Shown piece after piece: positions 1 to 6,046 of a stretch of DNA of 6,994 nt (its first letter is position 1; every line of letters starts with the position of its first letter). Made by a program: the position numbers and the translations under genes. Origin of the DNA: Geodermatophilaceae bacterium (lineage in GTDB: Bacteria; Actinomycetota; Actinomycetes; Mycobacteriales; Geodermatophilaceae); the NCBI GenBank assembly GCA_013811805.1, contig JACCUM010000115.1, forward strand, positions 1 to 6,994, read 5' to 3'. The notes under the pieces were generated by a model. It worked only from the letters and a program-made list of their open reading frames with translations, searched no databases and was not told where the DNA came from.

Positions 1-919
1 GTGTCATACCGCCGGCGGGCAAGGTCGGTGCGGTCGGTGCGGGGCCGACCGGACCGAGGGCTGCCGGAGCCACCGGAGCTGCCGCCGGTGCCGGTGCTCT
101 GGGTGCGACCGGTGCCGGTCCTTTTGGCGCTGCGGGTTGCGGACCCAAGGATCCGACGCTGGGGCCCATCACCATGGCGGTGTGACCGCCGGGACTTCCG
201 GGCGCCCCCGGAGGGGCGCCGCGGGGAGCGCCCCCCACGCCGCCGGGTGGCGCACCGGGAGCGGAAGCTCTCCCGGGCGGGCCGCCGAGCGCACGAGCCA
301 TCTCCGCAGCGGTGGGCTTGCGCGCATCGGCCGGGCCTTGGAACTTGCTGTCTATGTCGAGGGCGGTGCCGTTGTACACGTCGGACAGGGTTTGCATGAT
401 CCGCCGGGATTCCTCGGTCTTCTGCCGGACCTCCTCGGCCATGTCGTCCTCGTCTTCGTCACCCATCCATCCCGCGCCGAACTCGTTCTCGTCGATGCTC
501 GCGACATTGGCCTTGAAGGATGCGTAGAGCGTCTCCATCTGAGTCTGCGCGGTCTCGATCGCATCGGCCAGCCGGTTCAGCCGGATCTGGTTGGTCCGCG
601 CGGCCTGTGCCCACCTGTCCAATGACGTGTTCGTACCCTCGACGTACTCGAAGAACGGCTCTGCGGCCTGGGAACGCCAATCCTGGCTCAGCGAATGTCC
701 GTAGCCTCGCAGGTTGTTCCGCGTGCTCTCCATCTGGGCCGCGGCATTTCCCCACATCTCCGCTGACGCACGAGCCGCCTGGTCGCGCAGCTGACTGAGC
801 ATCTGGTAGTGCTCGGTGATCGTGAGCGGTCGCCAGTCCGGCGCATCCGGCATTTTCACCGGCTTCACGTCGTAGTTCCCGGTCGGGGGCGAGGGGGCCT
901 CGCCTGGATCTTCAGCCAT
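1..919 (-). CDS. WXG100/PPE-like ESX substrate with Pro/Ala/Gly-rich tail (3' end outside window)
   Basis: Start ATG at 919-917, preceded by GGGAG (931-927) at a 7-nt spacing. The frame stays open for 306 codons to the window edge, so the C-terminus is missing. Residues about 33-75 and 84-138 read as two long amphipathic helices joined by a turn containing Asp80-Trp81-Arg82-Ser83, in the place where WXG100 and PPE proteins carry Trp-x-Gly. A third, strongly acidic helical stretch follows at about 152-185. From about residue 212 the sequence becomes low-complexity Pro/Ala/Gly (GAPPG and APAPVAP-type units) and is still so at the edge. No signal peptide, membrane segment or cysteine is visible. 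The layout resembles PPE or EspB-like ESX substrates: a helical export module followed by a variable tail. Downstream of eccC and an EspC-like gene on the same strand, it is probably exported by this system, perhaps as a dimer with its neighbour. The superfamily call is from hairpin layout and context; the function is unknown. Confidence 0.85.
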   Translation of the reverse strand, partial: MAEDPGEAPSPPTGNYDVKPVKMPDAPDWRPLTITEHYQMLSQLRDQAARASAEMWGNAAAQMESTRNNLRGYGHSLSQDWRSQAAEPFFEYVEGTNTSLDRWAQAARTNQIRLNRLADAIETAQTQMETLYASFKANVASIDENEFGAGWMGDEDEDDMAEEVRQKTEESRRIMQTLSDVYNGTALDIDSKFQGPADARKPTAAEMARALGGPPGRASAPGAPPGGVGGAPRGAPPGAPGSPGGHTAMVMGPSVGSLGPQPAAPKGPAPVAPRAPAPAAAPVAPAALGPVGPAPTAPTLPAGGMT

Positions 920-977
920 CACAGAACTCCCGGCAGACGCTCGTGGTGAAAGAGAGAGCGGCGCAAGCACGCGGGAG
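920..977 (-). other. 58-bp gap between the two substrate genes, with RBS
   Basis: This short gap separates the EspC-like stop codon from the PPE-like ATG. It holds the GGGAG ribosome-binding site at 927-931 and, on the coding strand, a pyrimidine-rich CTCTCTCTTTC run. I see no hairpin followed by a T tract and no convincing promoter, so the two genes are probably cotranscribed. Confidence 0.6.
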
Positions 978-1700
978 CTAGCGGTAATCGTCCGGGTCGT
1001 AGGGGGCCGGCTGGTAATTCTCCTTCGTGAGGTCATCGCGGTACTGTTCGGTCACCGGGTTGGTGGTTTCCGGGCCAGCCATCTCGATGTCGAGACAGTC
1101 CGAAGCACCCGGAACCGTGTAGCTGGCGTTGTCGCCGAGATCGATGGTCTTCGAGAAGCCCGGGTCGGTGGGGTTGTGGAAGTCGTCAGTGTCCACCGGC
1201 TTCGCCTCGGGCAGCCGCGTCGTATTGTCCTTGCCGGACCCGGCGCGGGCCTCCTGGTCGGTCCGCTCCAGATCGTCTCTGAGGCCATTGCCCTTGGAGG
1301 CGTCGAAGGCGTCCAGCACCTGCGGCAGCGTAGCGGCCGAGGTGGCATCGCCATTGATGTAGTTGATCGCGATGGTCTTAGCGCCCAACCCGAGGGCCAG
1401 CAGGCCGACCGTGGCGTCCTTGCCCAGCATGCTGGTCGCGTTGATCGCCTCCCCGTGCCGGCCGGCAAAGTTGGCTGCTTCCTGGAACGACATACCGATC
1501 TGGCCGGCTTGCTGGGTCAGCGGCATGAAACCGTCGATGAAGCCAGTAGTGAAGTTCTTCGCCTCACCCTCGGCCTGGGTGCTGAACAGCTTCAGCCCGT
1601 CCGGCCGGACCTCGATTCCGCTGCCGCCCGGGAAGCCACCCGTGCTGTCCCCCTTGACCGGGGCGCTGTTTATCCAGTTGTTGTTCTCGTCACCGCTCAT
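978..1700 (-). CDS. EspC-like putative ESX substrate with C-terminal extension (240 aa)
   Basis: ATG at 1700-1698 has GGGAG (1711-1707) six nt upstream; stop TAG at 980-978. After a polar, Gly-rich N-terminus, residues 29-50 carry a Val-Arg-Pro-Asp-Gly-Leu pattern entering a helix, like the opening of the EspC family (T7SS ESX EspC, related to WXG100). Helical stretches follow at about 40-60 and 70-113. The second ends in Ala-Lys-Thr-Ile-Ala-Ile-Asn-Tyr-Ile-Asn-Gly-Asp, giving a Tyr-x-x-x-Asp at 114-118. This is where EspC and WXG100 proteins carry their general T7SS export motif. EspC-type proteins are about 100 residues; this one has a further ~120 acidic, polar, probably disordered residues, a single Cys (202) and a second Tyr-x-x-x-Asp at 234-238. 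No signal peptide is visible. A small hydrophobic patch at 97-113 is better read as helix core than as a membrane span. It is probably a secreted ESX substrate or the partner of the downstream PPE-like protein. Family membership is inferred from pattern, not from a profile search. Confidence 0.85.
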   Translation of the reverse strand: MSGDENNNWINSAPVKGDSTGGFPGGSGIEVRPDGLKLFSTQAEGEAKNFTTGFIDGFMPLTQQAGQIGMSFQEAANFAGRHGEAINATSMLGKDATVGLLALGLGAKTIAINYINGDATSAATLPQVLDAFDASKGNGLRDDLERTDQEARAGSGKDNTTRLPEAKPVDTDDFHNPTDPGFSKTIDLGDNASYTVPGASDCLDIEMAGPETTNPVTEQYRDDLTKENYQPAPYDPDDYR

Positions 1701-1840
1701 GTCATGCTCCCGCGTCCCAGTCAGTTCACCGGCCCCGCGGTCGGGCGGAGCCTTTGTGTCTCTAGTCGATTCAACGAAGCCGTGTCCCGGTCGGGCACGC
1801 CTCGCGTTCGGCTTCTCGCGAACAGCTTTTCGCCCTGCCA

Positions 1841-1875
1841 GGTAGACGGAATTCGTTGACCGTTGGTTCCGTACC
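1841..1875. repeat. Imperfect inverted repeat, candidate operator
   Basis: Perfect 6-bp arms ACGGAA (1846-1851) and TTCCGT (1867-1872) are separated by 15 bp. If two bases (GA, 1845-1846) are allowed to bulge, the arms extend to GGTA..CGGAA against TTCCGTACC. The centre-to-centre spacing of the arms is 21 bp, two DNA turns, as for a dimeric regulator. It could also fold as a hairpin in the transcript. No T tract follows, which argues against a terminator. Confidence 0.45.
1845..1870 (-). promoter_or_regulatory. Weak candidate ECF-sigma-type promoter for the substrate genes
   Basis: On the leftward strand, GGAAC (1870-1866) is followed after 17 nt by CGTC (1848-1845). This matches the general GGAAC-N16/18-CGTC layout of many actinobacterial ECF sigma factor promoters. 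Transcription would start near 1838, giving a leader of about 140 nt before the espC-like ATG. The same bases form the inverted repeat here, so the match may be a by-product of the symmetry. Confidence 0.22.
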
Positions 1876-1882
1876 TAACCCG

Positions 1883-1911
1883 ATCCAAGTGAACAACCGG
1901 TTACCCGTCAA
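1883..1911 (-). promoter_or_regulatory. Weak candidate housekeeping-sigma promoter
   Basis: On the leftward strand, TTGACG (1911-1906) is followed after 17 nt by TTGGAT (1888-1883). The -35 is good; the -10 is poor, with three of six consensus bases. The -35 overlaps the distal copy of the 11-bp tandem repeat, which would suit operator control if the promoter is real. Confidence 0.2.
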
Positions 1912-1928
1912 TGTTTGATCAATGTTTG
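1908..1928. repeat. Tandem direct repeat, 11-bp period, across the eccC stop codon
   Basis: TCAATGTTTG occurs perfectly at 1908-1917 and again at 1919-1928, separated by a single A, so the period is 11 bp. The right copy supplies the last eccC codons and its TGA stop (1921-1919); the left copy lies just outside the gene. The junction forms the palindrome TTGATCAA (1915-1922). Identical 10-mers one helical turn apart suggest either paired protein-binding sites or a small local duplication. Confidence 0.85.
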
Positions 1929-4900
1929 GGCGGCAACCAGGCAAGTTGGATCAGCCGTACGCCCTCCTTGCGGGTGACCAGCCAGCCCCGACCCGGGGGC
2001 AGTTGTTGTGGCTTGACCGACCCGATCAGCGCGCCCTCGTCCTTGCTGCCCGACATCACCATCCCCGGAGTGGCCAGTTCGCGCAGTCGCATGAGGATCG
2101 GCTCGTACATCGCCCGTCCCGCCCCACCCGAGCGGCGTACGACGACCAGGTGCAACCCGACGTCGCGCGCCTGGGGCAGGAACTCCAGGAACCCGGCCAA
2201 CGGATTGGTGCTGCCCGAGGAGACCAGGTCATAGTCGTCGACGAGCACATAGACCTCTGGCCCGCCCCACCAGCTGCGGTTGCGCAGCTGCTCAGGGGTC
2301 ACATCGGGCCCGGGCAGCCGCTTGGTCAGCACCGTGGTGACGTCATTGGTGATCGCCTGGGTCTTGGCCGCCGACGTGCCGTACCCGATCAGCAGGTCCG
2401 ACTCGATCGCACCGAGCAGGCTGCGCCGGTGGTCGATCAGCACGATCCGGGCCTGCGACTCGTCGTACTGCTCGACCAGCCGGGTGGCAAAGGAGCGCAA
2501 GAACGCGCTCTTGCCGCACTCGGCGTCGCCGTAGACGACGAAGTGCGAGTCGGTGGACAGGTCGACATAGACCGGCTGCAGGTCGTTCTCGGCCAGACCG
2601 ATGGCCACCCCGCGGGCGGCCTCTGCGGGCAGCCGCTCGTGCTCGACGACGTCCGGGAGCAGTCGTACGGCCGGCGCCGTGGGTCCCTGCCAGCCCTTGC
2701 GCAGCTCCTGCACCAAGGCGGCCACACCGTCGGAAAGATCTTCGGTCTCCTGGATTCCGTCGATCCGCGGCAGGCCGAGGAGCATGTGCATCTTCTCGGG
2801 CGTGATCCCACGGCCGGGTGTGCCGGTGGGGACGTTCATCGCCGTACGGCGGTCGAGGGCGGAGTCGCTGGGATCGCCGAGCCGCAACTCCACGCGGGTA
2901 CCGAACAGGTCCCGAATGGCCGGCCGGAAGTCCATCCACCGCGAAGCCGTGGCTACCACGTGCACGCCGTAGGACAGTCCTCGGGTGGCCATGTCCGCGA
3001 CCACAGCGTCCATGCCCTCGAAGTCGTTGCGCAGGGTGAGCCAGCCGTCGATGACCAGGAAGACGTCACCGAACGGGTCGTCGGTGACCTGACCGGCCCG
3101 GATCCGGCGACGGTAGGCGGCCATCCCTTCCAGGCCGAGCTCGGCGAAGCGGCGCTCGCGTACGGCCAGCAGGTTCGTCATCTCGGCGATGGTCCGGCGG
3201 AGCTGATCGACATCGGATCGTCCGTACACCCCGCCCACGTGCGGTAGATCGCGCAGGGCCGCCAGCATGCCGCCGCCGAAGTCCAGACAATAGAACTGCA
3301 CCTCGCGGGGCGTGTTGGTCAGCGCCAGGCTGGTGATCAGGGTGCGCAGCGCATTGCTCTTGCCGCTCTGGGTGCCGCCGACGATCACGACGTGTCCACC
3401 GGCACCGGACAGGTCCAGAGTCATTGTTTCCCGGCGCTGTTCGAGCGGACGGTCGATCAGCCCGACCTGTGCCTTGAGCGCGCCATGCAGGGCGGGGTTC
3501 GCGACGGTGATGCCGCGTTCCTCGTCTTCCACCAGAGTCGGCAGCAGCTGATCCAGGGTCGGCGGCTCCTTCAACGGAGGTAGCCAGACCTGGTGGGCCG
3601 GAATGCCTTTGCCCTGCAGGCGCTCGACCATCACATCGAGCAGGCCGTCTCCGATGCCCTCATCGGGGTCCTCGACGGCGGTGTCCTCGGGCGAGTCCTC
3701 CTCGATCGGTGGCGCAAGGTACTGGGTGTCGTACTCCAGTACGGCCGCCCGGTCGTTGACCGACTGGTCGACCCGCCGGCCGCCCTCACGGCGGTACACC
3801 CCGGACACGTACGCGGCCCGGAACCGGACCAGCGGATCGGTGCCGAACTTGACGTACCCATGACCCGGTGCCCGGGGCAGCTCGAAGGCATCCGGTGAGC
3901 CGAGCACCACCCGGCTCTCCATCGCCGAGTTCGTCCGCAGCCCGATCCGATAGGACAGGTGCGTGTCCAAGCCGCGCAACCGGCCCTCCTCCAGCCGCTG
4001 GGAGGCCAGCAGCAGGTGCACACCCAGGGAGCGCCCGACGCGGCCGATCTGGACGAACATGTCAATGAAATCCGGCTTGGCAGAAAGCAATTCGCTGAAC
4101 TCGTCGCAGATCACCAGCAGGCTCGGCATCGGCGACAGTGGGACCCCGGAGGTGCGGGCCTTCTCGTAGTCGCGCAGTGAGGCGTAGTTACCGGCCTGGC
4201 GCAACAACTCCTGGCGCCGCAACAGCTCACCGTTGATCGCATCGGCCATCCGGTCGACGAGCGGCAACTCGTCGGAGAGGTTGGTGATCACCGCGCTGGT
4301 GTGCGGGAGTCGGTCCAGCTTGGTGAAGGTGGCTCCACCCTTGAAGTCGACAAGGACGAAGTTCAGCGTCTCGGAGTCGTGCGTGGCCGCCAGAGCCAGG
4401 ACCAAGGTGCGCAGGAGTTCGGACTTGCCCGCACCGGTCGCCCCGATCAGCAGCCCGTGCGGCCCCATGCCGTCCTGGGCGGATTCCTTGAGGTCCAGGT
4501 CGATCGGCTGGCCCTCTGGGTTGATCCCGATCGGTACGCGAAGTCGATCCCGGTTCGCTCGGCGAATCCAGAACTGCGCGGTGTCGTAGGCGTACGGATC
4601 GTCGATGTTGAGCAGGTCGGCGAGGTCCAGGGCGGAGTTCATCGCCTGTTCGCCCTTGCCGCCGATCGACAGCCGTAACGGGGAGATCTGGCGAGCCAGG
4701 GCCTCGATCTCCACCGTGCTGAGTTCGTCGGCGCGCCCGATCTCGGCCTCTCCGTCCGCGGTACGGCTGCGCAGTCCGCCGACCTTGTCGACATCGAGGA
4801 CGAGCGTAGCCCGGTCGAGCAATCGGGCCGGCGGAGTACTCAGGTCCACGACCGTGACGCCCTCGACGCCAACACCTCCGGTCATCAGGTGGCTGGAGCC

Positions 4901-5884
4901 GGTCACGTCACCGCCGTCGAGGATGACGACCAGGTGGGCACCGGGCACCTGCGCGGCGGGGGCGGACGGGTCGAAGCGAGGGCGGGTGGCCAGCATGTCG
5001 TCGAGCATCGCCTCCAGCGCCGGCATGCTGGTCGCGACCAGCCGCAGGTTCCCCAGCCCGTCGGTGCGCTCCGGATGCAGCGCATGCGGGACCCACTTGA
5101 CCCACTCCCAGTGCTCGCGCTCCTGCGTCCCTGCGACGACCGCGATCATGATGTCTTCAGGCGAGTGGTGAATGCACAACTGGGCGACTGCCGACCGGGC
5201 CAGCGAGCGAGCCCGATCCAGATGTCCGGTGAGGTGCACGCGGCTGAAGCCGTTTATCGCCATGGCGATGGGCAGGTCGGGCACCGTTGAATAGGTCAGA
5301 ACGAAACGACGTAAAGCGCTGGCGCACAGCGGCTCCAACTCGTCCAGAGACCTCGACGGCGGGGCGATGATGGGGGTCGCCAGCGCCTGCGGGCCGACCC
5401 CGATCCGCACCACACCGAAGTCGGCATGCATGGTCCGCCGTTCCCAAAGCCGATGGCTGGCCGCGGTCGTCCAGAGCGAGACCGGGTCAGGGTGGCGGTA
5501 GAACATCGCCTCGCGCTGCTCCACGGCCGTACGACGCACCTTGCGGCGATGCAGCGAGAGGTGGCGCATGTAGTCGCGCCGCTTGGCGATCAGTTCCTTC
5601 TTGCTCGGTCCGCCACCCCCCTGCAGCAGGTTCGCCGCCATCATGCCGATCATGGAGAAGCCGATCAGGCCGCCGGCAACGTAGGCGAAAGGACCCGACC
5701 GTTGGCTGGCGAACAGCAGCGCCATTCCCGCGGCGCCAGCCACCATCGGCAGCATCATCATCATCCGGCCCCATCCGGCGCCGGTCGGTGCGGGGATCTC
5801 CGGCGGCGGATCGAGCAGAACATCACCGGTCGGCAACTCGGGGGCATCCCGGCGCGGCTGTCGTCGCAAGATGACGGTCGCCAC
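1919..5884 (-). CDS. eccC: Type VII secretion motor ATPase EccC (three FtsK/SpoIIIE domains)
   Basis: This is the membrane-anchored motor that binds ESX substrates and powers their export. It is 1321 residues from the GTG at 5884-5882, the normal size for a fused EccCa-EccCb. The GTG is chosen because AGGAGG (5896-5891) sits exactly 6 nt upstream. Two membrane helices lie at about 41-59 and 65-86, followed by the cytoplasmic stalk domain. ATPase 1 has Walker A GATGAGKS (481-488) and Walker B ending Cys-Asp594-Glu595, complete for hydrolysis. ATPase 2 has GGTQSGKS (836-843) and Walker B Val-Ile-Asp946-Gly-Trp, lacking the catalytic Glu. ATPase 3 has GDAECGKS (1119-1126) and Asp1216-Asp1217. 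This fits the known family pattern: ATPase 1 is the hydrolysing motor, and the later domains are nucleotide-binding, with the last receiving substrate export signals. It is divergent from eccD, with the two candidate substrate genes downstream. No frameshift or truncation is seen. Confidence 0.97.
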   Translation of the reverse strand: MATVILRRQPRRDAPELPTGDVLLDPPPEIPAPTGAGWGRMMMMLPMVAGAAGMALLFASQRSGPFAYVAGGLIGFSMIGMMAANLLQGGGGPSKKELIAKRRDYMRHLSLHRRKVRRTAVEQREAMFYRHPDPVSLWTTAASHRLWERRTMHADFGVVRIGVGPQALATPIIAPPSRSLDELEPLCASALRRFVLTYSTVPDLPIAMAINGFSRVHLTGHLDRARSLARSAVAQLCIHHSPEDIMIAVVAGTQEREHWEWVKWVPHALHPERTDGLGNLRLVATSMPALEAMLDDMLATRPRFDPSAPAAQVPGAHLVVILDGGDVTGSSHLMTGGVGVEGVTVVDLSTPPARLLDRATLVLDVDKVGGLRSRTADGEAEIGRADELSTVEIEALARQISPLRLSIGGKGEQAMNSALDLADLLNIDDPYAYDTAQFWIRRANRDRLRVPIGINPEGQPIDLDLKESAQDGMGPHGLLIGATGAGKSELLRTLVLALAATHDSETLNFVLVDFKGGATFTKLDRLPHTSAVITNLSDELPLVDRMADAINGELLRRQELLRQAGNYASLRDYEKARTSGVPLSPMPSLLVICDEFSELLSAKPDFIDMFVQIGRVGRSLGVHLLLASQRLEEGRLRGLDTHLSYRIGLRTNSAMESRVVLGSPDAFELPRAPGHGYVKFGTDPLVRFRAAYVSGVYRREGGRRVDQSVNDRAAVLEYDTQYLAPPIEEDSPEDTAVEDPDEGIGDGLLDVMVERLQGKGIPAHQVWLPPLKEPPTLDQLLPTLVEDEERGITVANPALHGALKAQVGLIDRPLEQRRETMTLDLSGAGGHVVIVGGTQSGKSNALRTLITSLALTNTPREVQFYCLDFGGGMLAALRDLPHVGGVYGRSDVDQLRRTIAEMTNLLAVRERRFAELGLEGMAAYRRRIRAGQVTDDPFGDVFLVIDGWLTLRNDFEGMDAVVADMATRGLSYGVHVVATASRWMDFRPAIRDLFGTRVELRLGDPSDSALDRRTAMNVPTGTPGRGITPEKMHMLLGLPRIDGIQETEDLSDGVAALVQELRKGWQGPTAPAVRLLPDVVEHERLPAEAARGVAIGLAENDLQPVYVDLSTDSHFVVYGDAECGKSAFLRSFATRLVEQYDESQARIVLIDHRRSLLGAIESDLLIGYGTSAAKTQAITNDVTTVLTKRLPGPDVTPEQLRNRSWWGGPEVYVLVDDYDLVSSGSTNPLAGFLEFLPQARDVGLHLVVVRRSGGAGRAMYEPILMRLRELATPGMVMSGSKDEGALIGSVKPQQLPPGRGWLVTRKEGVRLIQLAWLPPKH

Positions 5885-5890
5885 CGGTCG

Positions 5891-5896
5891 CCTCCT
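5891..5896 (-). promoter_or_regulatory. Ribosome-binding site that fixes the eccC start
   Basis: On the leftward strand this reads AGGAGG, a perfect Shine-Dalgarno match, six nt before the GTG at 5884. The same frame could begin at an ATG at 5950, which would add 22 Arg/Pro-rich residues, but that ATG has no comparable site. GTG is therefore preferred. Confidence 0.85.
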
Positions 5897-5950
5897 AGGG
5901 AAGGTCAGCTGCCGACGGGGGTCAGCGAGCGGACCTATCGTATGAGGCAT

Positions 5951-5974
5951 GATCGCCCGTTGTCGTTGTCGATC
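5951..5974. repeat. Inverted repeat GATCG/CGATC enclosing a GTTGTC tandem
   Basis: GATCG (5951-5955) and CGATC (5970-5974) form a 5-bp inverted repeat with a 14-bp interior. The interior and right arm include two adjacent GTTGTC copies (5959-5964, 5965-5970). It sits in the middle of the eccC/eccD divergent region, just upstream of the possible eccC -10. The arms are short, so chance is a real alternative. Confidence 0.3.
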
Positions 5975-5986
5975 GGTGACATCCTG

Positions 5987-6001
5987 GTTGCGTACGGCAA
6001 C
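5987..6001. repeat. Short inverted repeat GTTGC-GTACG-GCAAC
   Basis: Five-bp arms GTTGC (5987-5991) and GCAAC (5997-6001) flank a 5-bp centre. It lies 19 bp before the mini-ORF start and 42 bp before the eccD start, where an operator or a small leader hairpin could act. The evidence is symmetry and position only. Confidence 0.3.
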
Positions 6002-6019
6002 GATCGAGGGGGGACAACC

Positions 6020-6046
6020 TTGAGCCGAGTGGGCCGGGGACGTTGA
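6020..6046 (+). CDS. Possible 8-codon leader peptide overlapping the eccD start
   Basis: TTG at 6020 opens an eight-codon frame (Met-Ser-Arg-Val-Gly-Arg-Gly-Arg) ending at TGA 6044-6046. Its stop overlaps the eccD start codon as TTGA (6043-6046). A purine run GAGGGGGG (6006-6013) lies 6 nt before this TTG, whereas the eccD TTG has only GGGGA two nt upstream, which is too close. This arrangement would allow ribosomes to load at 6020, terminate and re-initiate on eccD. It may instead be a chance frame, or eccD may be translated from a leaderless transcript. Confidence 0.3.
   Translation: MSRVGRGR

Larger units (their letters stand above)
1701..1918 (-). promoter_or_regulatory. 218-bp non-coding region between eccC and the espC-like gene
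   Basis: No plausible gene fits here on either strand. The region is less GC-rich than the flanking coding sequence at its eccC end. It contains an 11-bp tandem repeat at the eccC stop, an 8-bp palindrome AACCGGTT (1895-1902), a spaced inverted repeat (1841-1875), a small GCGAA/TTCGC hairpin (1818-1833) and two weak promoter-like arrangements. No hairpin is followed by a T tract on the coding strand, so an intrinsic terminator for eccC is not evident. The size and the clustered symmetry suggest that the substrate genes have their own control, separate from eccC; this is inference. Confidence 0.5.
5885..6042. promoter_or_regulatory. Divergent eccC/eccD control region
   Basis: These 158 bp separate the head-to-head starts of eccC and eccD and must hold at least one promoter for each unless one is leaderless. 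On the leftward strand, TACGAT (5942-5937) is a possible -10 about 50 nt before the eccC GTG, but its -35 is poor. No convincing rightward promoter stands out. The region holds two short inverted repeats and a GTTGTC tandem, described separately, that could bind a shared regulator. Confidence 0.5.

Noticed and set aside
1..300. GGTGCC/CCGGTG-type repeats at the left edge as a DNA repeat array
   Set aside because: They are explained by the Pro/Ala/Gly codons of the PPE-like tail. The units are irregular in length and follow the reading frame.
137..625. A 162-codon + strand frame in the left part of the window
   Set aside because: It lies opposite the PPE-like gene, whose minus-strand frame has a clean start, RBS and helical pattern. 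The + strand frame reflects the Pro/Ala/Gly codon repeats on the other strand.
1811..1833. GCGAA/TTCGC hairpin as an intrinsic terminator for eccC
   Set aside because: The stem is only 5 bp, with no T tract following on the leftward strand.
1176..1859. A 227-codon + strand frame opposite the espC-like gene and the following gap
   Set aside because: No recognisable motif. The minus-strand gene here has a good RBS and family-like motifs.
1922..3247. A 441-codon open frame on the + strand opposite eccC
   Set aside because: It is antisense to the ATPase 2-3 region, has a Gly/Gln/Arg-rich composition with no domain, and is a by-product of high-GC codon use in eccC.
5748..5762. CAT trinucleotide repeat (four consecutive Met codons in EccC)
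   Set aside because: It falls at the start of the first membrane helix, where hydrophobic Met-rich sequence is normal in EccC. There is no sign of a contingency repeat, since the change would be in frame.
5885..5950. Upstream ATG (5950) as the eccC start, adding 22 residues
   Set aside because: The added residues are Arg/Pro-rich, there is no RBS before that ATG, and the AGGAGG before GTG 5884 would then be coding.
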